The notes below the pieces were generated by a model. That model saw nothing but the letters and a program-made list of their open reading frames with translations, did not search any database and was not told where the DNA came from. A program made the position numbers and the translations under genes. From NCBI GenBank assembly GCA_964370855.1, contig CAYJMF010000030.1, forward strand, positions 1 to 43,975: DNA of 43,975 bases. The letters run 5' to 3'. Positions 1-6,779 of this stretch are shown here, piece by piece. Origin of the DNA: JAKLKS01 sp964370855 (lineage in GTDB: Bacteria; Planctomycetota; JAJSAM01; JAKLKS01). How positions within the stretch are numbered: the first letter of the stretch is position 1; each line of letters starts with the position of its first letter.

Positions 1-126
1 ATCCTGCGGTTCGTGGTCCGCGAGGACTGGGCCCGCAAGTTGTCGCTCTACGGCGTCAACGAATCGGAGATCCTGGCACGCCCCACGGGGCGGCCGGTTC
101 GGAGCGGGGCGGCCGGGCGTGCTTGA
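1..126 (+). CDS. secD: SecD C-terminal end (partial)
   Basis: The open frame enters from the left edge and ends at TGA 124-126, leaving 41 residues. The visible tail is polar and basic (WARKLSLYG, then RPTGRPVRSG), as expected for the cytoplasmic tail after the last membrane helix. The identification rests mainly on position. The next gene starts with a GTG that overlaps this stop and is a clear SecF N-terminus, and secD-secF is the usual order. SecD and SecF form the proton-driven accessory complex that helps SecYEG move proteins across the inner membrane. A different upstream gene cannot be excluded from 41 residues. Confidence 0.5.
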   Translation: MLRFVVREDWARKLSLYGVNESEILARPTGRPVRSGAAGRA

Positions 127-409
127 CGTCGTCGGCCGGCGACGCTGGTTCTACCTGCTCTCGGCCCTCATCACGATCCCCGGGCTCATCTTCATCCTGC
201 TGACGCCGATCTCCAACGGCCAGGCCGGGCTCAAGTTCTCGATCGACTACACCGGCGGCACGCGCTGGGAGATCCGCTTCGAGGACGCGAACGTGACACC
301 CGAGCAGGTCAAGGCGGTCCTCGCCGCGCAGGACCTGCCCGACTCGGTCGTCGTGCGCTCGACGGACGGCTTCCTCGACATCCGCACCAAGCCGATCAAC
401 CTCGCGACG
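119..409 (+). CDS. secF: SecF N-terminus, truncated by a poly-C tract
   Basis: The GTG at 119 overlaps the end of the preceding frame. About 97 residues are credible: a short basic start (GRRRWFY), the first membrane helix (YLLSALITIPGLIFILL), and the periplasmic SecF signature GLKFSIDYTGGT, matching the family's G-[IL]DF-GG motif. SecF is normally about 300 residues with six helices, so five helices and most of the periplasmic domain are missing. From 410 the frame reads only proline codons in a C homopolymer and then unrelated sequence. I read this as an assembly break rather than a natural truncation. Confidence 0.8.
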
Positions 410-480
<71 letters not shown>

Positions 481-564
481 AACGCCCGGGACATGGTCCA
501 CGGAACAGCGCGGACCCCGGGCCGCTCCCCACCGCCGGCACCGCCCGTCGTGTACACTCCCGCA

Positions 565-1833
565 ATGACCGTCGCCATCATCGGGGGAGGGCCGGCGGGT
601 TCCGTGCTGGGCTCCTACCTGGCCGCCGCGGGCACCCCCTGCACCATCTTCGAGGCGGCGCGCCATCCGCGTCCCCACGTCGGGGAGTCCCTGGTCCCCT
701 CGACCACCCGGGTGCTGCGCGAGATCGAGTTCCTCCCCGTGATGGAGAGGGAGGGCTTCGTCCGCAAGTACGGGGCCTCCTGGCACCCCCCGGGCAGGGA
801 AGGGGACCTGAGCATCGAGTTCCGCGAGATCCCCCAGCCCGGCGTCCGCCAGGACTACACATGGCACGTGGACCGCGGGCGGTTCGACGCGCTTCTCCTG
901 CGGCATGCCGAGACCGCCGGCGCGACGGTGGTCGAGGAGGCCCGGGTGAAGGAGGTGCTCTTCCGCGGGGATCGCGCCACGGGAGTCCGCGTGGAGCGGG
1001 AGGGCCGCATCGAGGAGGTCCCCGCCCGGTTCGTCGTGGACGCCAGCGGCCGCGCCGCGGTGCTCGGGCGGCAGAGGGGCCTCTACCGGAAGGACCCGGT
1101 GTTCAACCAGTTCGGGGTCCACGCGTGGTTCGAGGGGGTGGATCGGGGGAGCGGGCCCGCGGCGGACCACATCCACGTCTACTTCCTTCCCGTGACACGT
1201 GGCTGGGCGTGGCAGATCCCGATCTCGGAGACCGTGACGTCCATGGGCGTGGTCGCCGAGCGCGACGTCTTCCGCGAATCCGGGATGGACCCGGAGGGGT
1301 GGTTCGCCCGCCACGCCGGTTCCACGCCCGACCTGTCGCGCGCCATGGCCTCCTCGCGGCGGGTGAACGAATTCAAGGTGGAGGCGGACTACAGCTACTC
1401 CATGTCCCGCCTCGCGGGGGAGGGCTTCCTGCTCGTGGGGGACGCATCGCGGTTCGTGGACCCCATCTTCTCCTCCGGCGTGAGCGTGGCCCTGGAGGGG
1501 GCGAGGGCGGCGTCGGCGGCCATCCGCGCGGTCCTGGCAGGCGAATCCACGGAGGAGGAGGCGCTCCGGGACTACGAGTCCCGCCTGCGCTCCGGGGTGG
1601 ACGTCTGGTACGAGTTCATCCGCCTCTACTACCGGCTCATGCCCCAGTTCACCTTCTTCCTCAAGTCCGCGAAGTACCGCCACGAGGCCCTGCAGCTGCT
1701 GCAGGGCGAGGTCTACGATCGCGGCGAGGTGGGGGTGCTGGCGGCCATGCGGGAGTTCGTGGAGAAGGTGGAGAAGGGGGGGGAGCGGCACCCCCTGCAC
1801 GGGAGCCTGGATCTCGATGTCCCCCTCCCCTGA
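565..1833 (+). CDS. Flavin-dependent halogenase-like FAD monooxygenase
   Basis: The protein has 422 residues. It opens with the FAD-binding GGGPAGS Rossmann motif (residues 7-13), has the halogenase-type GWAWQIP segment (a WxWxIP motif) near residue 215, and a second FAD motif GDASRFVDPIFSSGV near residue 290. That set is characteristic of the tryptophan-halogenase/CmlS-like branch rather than simple hydroxylases. Such enzymes use FADH2, O2 and halide to halogenate free or carrier-bound substrates in the cytoplasm. ATG 565 is chosen because the Rossmann strand begins immediately after it. The 3' end overlaps the radical SAM gene by 17 bases, so the two are probably co-translated. A discrete carrier protein lies just beyond. 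A geranylgeranyl-reductase-like role is the main alternative. Confidence 0.75.
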   Translation: MTVAIIGGGPAGSVLGSYLAAAGTPCTIFEAARHPRPHVGESLVPSTTRVLREIEFLPVMEREGFVRKYGASWHPPGREGDLSIEFREIPQPGVRQDYTWHVDRGRFDALLLRHAETAGATVVEEARVKEVLFRGDRATGVRVEREGRIEEVPARFVVDASGRAAVLGRQRGLYRKDPVFNQFGVHAWFEGVDRGSGPAADHIHVYFLPVTRGWAWQIPISETVTSMGVVAERDVFRESGMDPEGWFARHAGSTPDLSRAMASSRRVNEFKVEADYSYSMSRLAGEGFLLVGDASRFVDPIFSSGVSVALEGARAASAAIRAVLAGESTEEEALRDYESRLRSGVDVWYEFIRLYYRLMPQFTFFLKSAKYRHEALQLLQGEVYDRGEVGVLAAMREFVEKVEKGGERHPLHGSLDLDVPLP

Positions 1834-3367
1834 CCCCGGGCCCCCCCTCGACGCGTTCCCGCAGGCGGCCCGCCTGCGCGGGGCCCGGCGCGTCCTCCTG
1901 CTGGACGTCGACAACCAGCGGCGCTGGATCGGCTCCCGCGTCGGGCCCGCGGTCCACATCCCGCCCGTGGCGCTGCTGCTCCTCGGCGCGATGCTGCGCC
2001 GCGAGTCCCCGGGAGTCGAGGTCCGCGTCGCCACCACCTCCCTCGACGCCCCGGACGAGGCCTCGCTGCACGCGCTCCTCGGGGACTTCCGCCCGGAGGT
2101 CGTGGGGCTGCGCTGCATCTCCTTCTTCCTCGAGGAGCTGCGCGAGACCACGGGGCGGCTCCGCGCGTGGGATCCGTCGGTCCCGGTCCTGTGCGGCGGT
2201 CCCGTGGCCGCCGCCCTCGGCGGGGACCTCCTCGCGCGCTGCCCCGACCTCGCCATGGCGATGCGCGGGGAGGGGGAGTACGTCCTCCCGGAACTCCTGG
2301 CCGGCGCACCGCCGGGGTCGGTTCCCGGGATGATCCTGCGCGAGGGGGGAGCCGTGCGGGAGGCCCCGGCCCGGCCGCTCATCGCGGATCTCGACGCGCT
2401 GCCCTTCCCCGACTACTCCCTCGTGGATCTCTCCGCCTACGAGAAGCGCCTCTCCTACGCCTACAACCACCGGAGGCAGGGAGTCCTCTTCACGAGCCGC
2501 GGCTGCATCTTCCGCTGCTCCTACTGCTTCCAGCCCTCGGGGGTGGGAGCCCGCTACCGATCCGCGGGGAGCGTCCTGGCGGAGATCCGGTTCCTCCACG
2601 ATCGCCACGGGGTGGAGGACTTCTACGTGATCGACGACCTCTTCAACGTCAAGCGCCGGCGGGCCGCCGACATCTTCCGCGCGCTCCGCGACGAGGGGCC
2701 GCGCGTCCGCCTCTACTTCGTGAACGGGCTCCGGGCCGACCTGATGGATCCTGAACTGATCGACCTCATGGTCGAGGCGGGAACGGTCTGGGTCACCTAC
2801 GCCATCGAGACCGTGGACCCCTCGACCCAGCGCCTCATCCGGAAGGAACTCGACATGGCGCGGGCCGAGGCGGCGATCCGCCGGAGCCAGGAGAAGGGGA
2901 TCGTCGTGAACATCAACACGATGTTCGGGTTCCCCCACGAGTCCCGGGAGATGGCCGATCGGACCCTCCAGTGGCTGGGGACGCTCGACCGCCCGTCGCT
3001 CCTTCCCTACCACTTCGCCCTCAAGGGCTACGAGGGCTGCGAGATCGTGGAGCAGGCGGCGGAGGCGGGCTGGGACATGCCCGCCTTCATGGCGGAGGCG
3101 AACAAGGCCTACAACCACGTGCCGCGGGGGACCCCGACGTTCCCCCGGACGGAGATGATCGCCCACATGGTGGACTACCACACCCGGTTCGGGCTCGGCA
3201 GCGCCGCGCGTCTCGGCGAGGCGGTGGAGACGCTCCGCGGGGTGGGCTACACGGAGAGCGACCTCGTGGACATGTATACGGTGCTGATGAACCGGCCCGT
3301 CAGGGGGTCCGGGGACATCCTTCCCCTGGGACCGTCGCCGGCTCCTACTTCGAGCGGTGCTCCATGA
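1817..3367 (+). CDS. B12-binding-type radical SAM protein
   Basis: The protein has 516 residues. The N-terminal ~180 residues form a Rossmann-like region (VLLLDVDNQ, EVVGLRCISFF, VPVLCGGPVAA) resembling the cobalamin-binding domain of class B radical SAM enzymes. The radical SAM core follows, with C230-x3-C234-x2-C237 (CIFRCSYC) to bind the 4Fe-4S cluster, and YVIDDLFN and AIETVDP strands of the TIM barrel. These enzymes make a 5'-deoxyadenosyl radical and often methylate or rearrange unactivated carbon. The substrate is unknown. It overlaps the halogenase gene, suggesting a shared pathway, and its last 23 bases overlap the convergent carrier-protein gene. There is no DxHxxG cobalamin motif, which is common in this subclass. 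Confidence 0.8.
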   Translation: MSPSPDPGPPLDAFPQAARLRGARRVLLLDVDNQRRWIGSRVGPAVHIPPVALLLLGAMLRRESPGVEVRVATTSLDAPDEASLHALLGDFRPEVVGLRCISFFLEELRETTGRLRAWDPSVPVLCGGPVAAALGGDLLARCPDLAMAMRGEGEYVLPELLAGAPPGSVPGMILREGGAVREAPARPLIADLDALPFPDYSLVDLSAYEKRLSYAYNHRRQGVLFTSRGCIFRCSYCFQPSGVGARYRSAGSVLAEIRFLHDRHGVEDFYVIDDLFNVKRRRAADIFRALRDEGPRVRLYFVNGLRADLMDPELIDLMVEAGTVWVTYAIETVDPSTQRLIRKELDMARAEAAIRRSQEKGIVVNINTMFGFPHESREMADRTLQWLGTLDRPSLLPYHFALKGYEGCEIVEQAAEAGWDMPAFMAEANKAYNHVPRGTPTFPRTEMIAHMVDYHTRFGLGSAARLGEAVETLRGVGYTESDLVDMYTVLMNRPVRGSGDILPLGPSPAPTSSGAP

Positions 3368-3626
3368 CGTAGCGGGTGAGGGTGCCGAGGTCGGTGAGGA
3401 CGGTCCTGCCCGCGTCGCTGTCGCGGATGGAGACGCCGAACTCCCTCTGGAGGGAGACCACGAACTCGAGCACGTCGAGGGAGTCGCCGAGGAGGCCGGC
3501 TCCCACGCAGGGGGTCGCATCGGAGACCGCGGGAGGGTCCTGCCGCGTGATCAGGGCGATGATCTCGACCAGCCGGGCGCGGGTCTCCGCGTGGGTCGCG
3601 GCGGGCGGCGGGGCGGCATCGGGCAT
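3345..3626 (-). CDS. Discrete acyl carrier protein
   Basis: The protein has 93 residues and is ACP-sized, with a disordered Ala/Pro start, helix I (TRARLVEIIALI), and the phosphopantetheine site LLGDSLDVLEF, where Ser49 would carry the prosthetic group. Helix III follows near GTLTRYVMEH. The motif is GDSLD rather than the housekeeping GADSLD, which suggests a specialised carrier. It is convergent with, and overlaps the end of, the radical SAM gene. The nearby halogenase raises the possibility that the carrier holds the substrate for tailoring, but the opposite strand means it is not in the same transcript. ATG 3626 is the only early start giving a normal ACP length. Confidence 0.8.
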   Translation of the reverse strand: MPDAAPPPAATHAETRARLVEIIALITRQDPPAVSDATPCVGAGLLGDSLDVLEFVVSLQREFGVSIRDSDAGRTVLTDLGTLTRYVMEHRSK

Positions 3627-3678
3627 GGGGCGATCCTAGTGGAGGGCGGGAAGGATGCCGCCCGTTTCCTTCGCTCCG

Positions 3679-4740
3679 TCAGAAGTACCGATCCAGCACC
3701 AGCATCATCGTCGTGTAGCGGTGGTTGCGGCGATCCTCCTTGAACTCAGGGGAGACGAAGTTCTGTTCGTAGATGAAGGTGAAGGGCCCCCAGCCGTGGG
3801 AGAGGCCGATGGAGAACCTCCGGGGGGATCGTATCGGGGTGACCGACGGGGAGCCTCCGCCGCCGGAGAGGAAGCGGTCGTAGGCCACGCCACGGACTTC
3901 GAAGGCAAGGTGGAGGGCGAAGAACGCGCCGTCGGGCGCGGCCCCGCTGACGAGACCGTGGGCGTCCACGGCCATGGGTCCGAAGTCCCGGGGAAGGCGC
4001 CAACCGAGCCGGGTCATGGCGCCGACGGTCCCGTCGGTGCGGACGTTGCCGAGTCGGACCCGGGCCCGGGGGAGCAGATCCCAGCCGATGTTTCCGCCGA
4101 GGTCCGCCGCCGCGACGCGCCACCGGGTCTCCCACGTGGCCATGGCCCCCATGGTCCCGCCCACCTGGTGACGCCAGCCCTTCGCGTCGGAGATGTCGAA
4201 CACCTTGTGCCAGAAGTTCTGGAACTTCTCCCCGTGGGCCGACGGGCCGAGGACCCCGAGGTCCAGCTCCAGCTGGTCCACCCGGTCCCGCCGGAGGATC
4301 GGGTCCTCGTCGAAGACCGGCACCTGGAGCGCCGCGCCGGCGTAGAGCCAGCCCGCGTAGGGGCGGTCGTCGGGGAGGGCCGCGACGGAGTTCCTGTTCT
4401 CGGGGGTGTAGATCTCCTGCCCGGCGAGGAGCCCGAGATGGACGCGGCCGTTGCGGGCGAAGAGCGGCACTGCACCGGCGGCGTCCCGCGCCCAGCCCGG
4501 GGTGTCCTCGTCGGCGAGGGTGAGGGCCGCGGCGAACCCCTGGGTGTAGTCCCGGTCCGGGTTGTTGGAATCCGCGAGGTTGAAGACGTCGTTCTCCTCG
4601 ACGAGGGTGAGCCTCCCGCCGTGGAGCCCGCAACCGGCGGCGAGGATCGTGAGCAGGAGGGGGAGCCAGATCCGGAGGGGGGGGGGCGGCACGGGTCTGG
4701 AGGATACCCCCTCCGGGGGCCCGGAAGGGACCGCGATCAC
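3679..4740 (-). CDS. LpxR-like lipid A deacylase family protein (DUF2219)
   Basis: The protein is about 353 residues from GTG 4740. It begins with a lipoprotein-type signal (PLRIWLPLLLTILAAGC) and then the family's catalytic start, VEENDVFN, in which the Asn-Asp pair matches the LpxR active site. Further family features are DYTQGF, the PYAGWLYAG strand, and FWHKVFDISDAKGWRHQ containing the conserved His. The protein ends in an aromatic residue (DRYF), typical of outer-membrane barrels. LpxR removes the 3'-acyloxyacyl group of lipid A at the outer membrane. A lipobox is unusual for a barrel enzyme, so the cysteine may be incidental. The frame is open further upstream, but that stretch runs into the divergent gene's control region. 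Confidence 0.75.
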   Translation of the reverse strand: MIAVPSGPPEGVSSRPVPPPPLRIWLPLLLTILAAGCGLHGGRLTLVEENDVFNLADSNNPDRDYTQGFAAALTLADEDTPGWARDAAGAVPLFARNGRVHLGLLAGQEIYTPENRNSVAALPDDRPYAGWLYAGAALQVPVFDEDPILRRDRVDQLELDLGVLGPSAHGEKFQNFWHKVFDISDAKGWRHQVGGTMGAMATWETRWRVAAADLGGNIGWDLLPRARVRLGNVRTDGTVGAMTRLGWRLPRDFGPMAVDAHGLVSGAAPDGAFFALHLAFEVRGVAYDRFLSGGGGSPSVTPIRSPRRFSIGLSHGWGPFTFIYEQNFVSPEFKEDRRNHRYTTMMLVLDRYF

Positions 4741-4771
4741 GGATCCACCCGGCTCGATAGCGTCATTGGGT

Positions 4772-4800
4772 TTGACCTTGTCCCCCCCGTGGTGTCCAAT
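4772..4800 (+). promoter_or_regulatory. Possible sigma-70-type promoter for the small lipoprotein gene
   Basis: TTGACC (4772-4777), a 17-base spacer, and TCCAAT (4795-4800) fit a -35/-10 pair. The start codon lies about 80 bases downstream with a GGAGGG ribosome site at 4877-4882. The region is also the divergent intergenic space with the LpxR-like gene. Only the match to consensus supports it. Confidence 0.4.
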
Positions 4801-4888
4801 AAGGTGGTCGCTTACAGGTACAGGGCAGGCTACGGAGGGCGGAGCGGTTCCGGCCGATGGGCTTGCGTAGTGGCATGGAGGGAATTCG

Positions 4889-5224
4889 ATGAAGAGGAAT
4901 CTCGTCCTCATCGTGATGCTGCTGGCGTTCGCCATCGTCTCCTCGGGCTGCATGGCCGGTCCGTGGACGGCCCGCGAAGCGGTGGATGACTGGGCGGCCA
5001 ACACCTACGCCGACAACACGCTGCTCGGCACCGTGGTCTACGTCTTCGTGTGGCCCATCGGGACCTGGCTCGGCTCCATCGTCGACCTCGTCGTCCTCAA
5101 CAACGTCGCGTGGTGGGGCGGGGACATCTGGAACGGCACCGGCACGACCTTCGATCACAAGAACGCGCCGAACGGCCGTACCAACAAGGAAGGCAACAGC
5201 CTCATGGAGCAGCCGAACTGGTAG
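4889..5224 (+). CDS. Small DUF3332-like lipoprotein
   Basis: The protein has 111 residues. The N-terminus is a clear lipoprotein signal, MKRNLVLIVMLLAFAIVSSGC, cut before Cys21. The rest contains a hydrophobic segment (LLGTVVYVFVWPIGTWLGSIVDLVVLNN) followed by WWGGDIWNGTG. That arrangement, and the 'D-V-N-x-x-W-x-G' ending, resembles the DUF3332 family of small outer-membrane-associated lipoproteins of unknown function. The assignment is by eye and moderate. A strong ribosome site (GGAGGG, 6 bases upstream), its own likely promoter and an intrinsic terminator suggest a well-expressed single-gene unit. Confidence 0.75.
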   Translation: MKRNLVLIVMLLAFAIVSSGCMAGPWTAREAVDDWAANTYADNTLLGTVVYVFVWPIGTWLGSIVDLVVLNNVAWWGGDIWNGTGTTFDHKNAPNGRTNKEGNSLMEQPNW

Positions 5225-5252
5225 TCTCCGTTCGGACTTCCTGAGAATCACG

Positions 5253-5287
5253 AGAGCCCGGGGCGCAAGCCCCGGGCTCTTTCTCTT
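5253..5287 (+). terminator. Intrinsic terminator after the small lipoprotein gene
   Basis: A perfect 12-bp GC-rich stem (5253-5264 with 5269-5280) is closed by a GCAA tetraloop and followed by TTCTCTT. It lies 28 bases after the stop at 5224. This is one of the clearest terminators in the window. Confidence 0.85.
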
Positions 5288-5297
5288 GATGGCCCGC

Positions 5298-6683
5298 CTA
5301 CACCCCCGGGACGAGCCCCGGGTGGAGCACCCCGTCGGGGTCGTACCGCCGCTTCCACGCCCGCAGCGGCTCCCACATCGCCCCGAACTGCGCCTTCCAG
5401 CGGGCCTCGTCGAACTCGAGCCAGCCCGAGGGGTAGCGCTTGCCGCCCATCTTCATGGCGAGATCGCTGGCGCGGGAGAGGAGCGGCCCCGCCATGGCCA
5501 TGGCCGGCGCCGGGAGCCCCGGGAGGATGCCGAAGCCCATGACGAACTCCGAGGGGGGCTTCATGAAGAGCGGCACCTTCGACGTCGTCCCCCTCGACGG
5601 CCAGAGGAGGATGTGCCCGCCCCCGAGCACGTGGGGGGGGAGGTTCGCCAGCACCCCGGTGATGTAGGAGGCCGTGGACTCCCAGGGCATCACCGCCTCC
5701 ATCCACGGGTGGGCGGCGGCCCAGTACCCCCCCCGCTTCCAGAGCTCGAAGAGGGGCTCCAGGCGGAGCGCGAACTCCGCCATGGTCCGATCCTCGACGT
5801 GGACGGAGCGGTAGTGGGCGAGGCCCGCCGTCATGGCCCGGTCGTCGGGGGGCGCGGCGGGGTCGAACTCCACGCTCGCGTGGAGGGGGAAGAACCACTG
5901 CGCGAAGGGGGTGGGCACCCCGCCCACCTTCCGGAACCCCTGGGGGCAGGGCACGCACCAGGACTCCAGGTACCCGAACCGCTCCTCCGTCATGAGCCGC
6001 TGCGCGTCCTTCATGAGCGAGGAGAGGTCGTCGTAGAGGAGGTACCAGGTCCGCACCATGGGCTTCGCCGGGACGAGCCGGAGCGTCGCCCGCGTGATGA
6101 TGCCGCAGAGGCCGAGCCCCGAGCGGACGGCGTCGAAGAGGTCCTTCTCCTTCTCCGCCGAGCAGACCACGACGTCGCCGGCCCCGGTGACGACCTCCAT
6201 CTCCAGCACGTTGTCCCCCTGGCACCCCTCGCGGAAGGAGGCGATGCCGAGGCCCGCCACGGACAGCGTGCCGCCGACGGAGACGCCGAGGTTGTTGGTG
6301 AGGACCGGCGGCACGAGCCCGGCCCCGAGGGCCGCGGCGACGACGTCCCGCCAGACCGCGCCGCCCCCGACGGTGATGCGGAGGTTCGCGGCGTCGGGCG
6401 CGCCGATGGCGGCCATCCCCTGGAGATCGAGCACCACGGCCCCGGCGCAGAGGGAGAGCCCGCTCTGGCTGTGCCCCTTGCCGCGGGTGACGAGGGGGAC
6501 CTTCGCCCCCCGGGCCCACTTCACGACGGCGGCGGCCTCGGCGGCGTCCTTCGGGCGGGCCACGGCGGCGGGGGGGAGGCGGTGGAGGCGGCCGAAGTCG
6601 GTGGTCGCCTCCTCCAGGGCGGCGGCCTCCTCGACGAGGCGGGGGCCGAGGAGGGTGCGGAGTCCGGCGAGGGGGTCGGCCAA
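5298..6683 (-). CDS. Cytokinin-dehydrogenase-like FAD oxidoreductase
   Basis: The protein has 461 residues and reads from TTG 6683, with GGAGG five bases upstream. The PCMH-type FAD domain covers the N-terminal half: VTRGKGHSQSGLSL near residue 68 holds the Gly-His-Ser of covalently flavinylated members. GDNVLEMEVVTGAGDVVVCS and GLGLCGIITRATL closely follow the pattern of cytokinin dehydrogenases. The C-terminal half is a substrate domain ending in YDPDGVLHPG. Family enzymes oxidise amines, alcohols or sugars. Cytokinin itself is not a safe substrate guess in a bacterium, and a polyamine- or aldonolactone-type substrate is equally possible. No signal peptide is seen, so it is probably cytoplasmic. 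Confidence 0.75.
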   Translation of the reverse strand: MADPLAGLRTLLGPRLVEEAAALEEATTDFGRLHRLPPAAVARPKDAAEAAAVVKWARGAKVPLVTRGKGHSQSGLSLCAGAVVLDLQGMAAIGAPDAANLRITVGGGAVWRDVVAAALGAGLVPPVLTNNLGVSVGGTLSVAGLGIASFREGCQGDNVLEMEVVTGAGDVVVCSAEKEKDLFDAVRSGLGLCGIITRATLRLVPAKPMVRTWYLLYDDLSSLMKDAQRLMTEERFGYLESWCVPCPQGFRKVGGVPTPFAQWFFPLHASVEFDPAAPPDDRAMTAGLAHYRSVHVEDRTMAEFALRLEPLFELWKRGGYWAAAHPWMEAVMPWESTASYITGVLANLPPHVLGGGHILLWPSRGTTSKVPLFMKPPSEFVMGFGILPGLPAPAMAMAGPLLSRASDLAMKMGGKRYPSGWLEFDEARWKAQFGAMWEPLRAWKRRYDPDGVLHPGLVPGV

Positions 6684-6779
6684 GGGGGCCTCCGGGTTGG
6701 CCGCGGCGGGCCGCGGGATGGAGGGGGGATCCTACCCCGCGCCGCGGCCGCGCCGAGGAAACGCGGTAGGATGGCGCCG

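Noticed and set aside
4986..6779. Extension of the metzincin fusion frame far upstream
   Set aside because: The open frame continues by composition only. The signal peptide and ribosome site place the start at 6780, and the upstream part is opposite the flavoenzyme gene.
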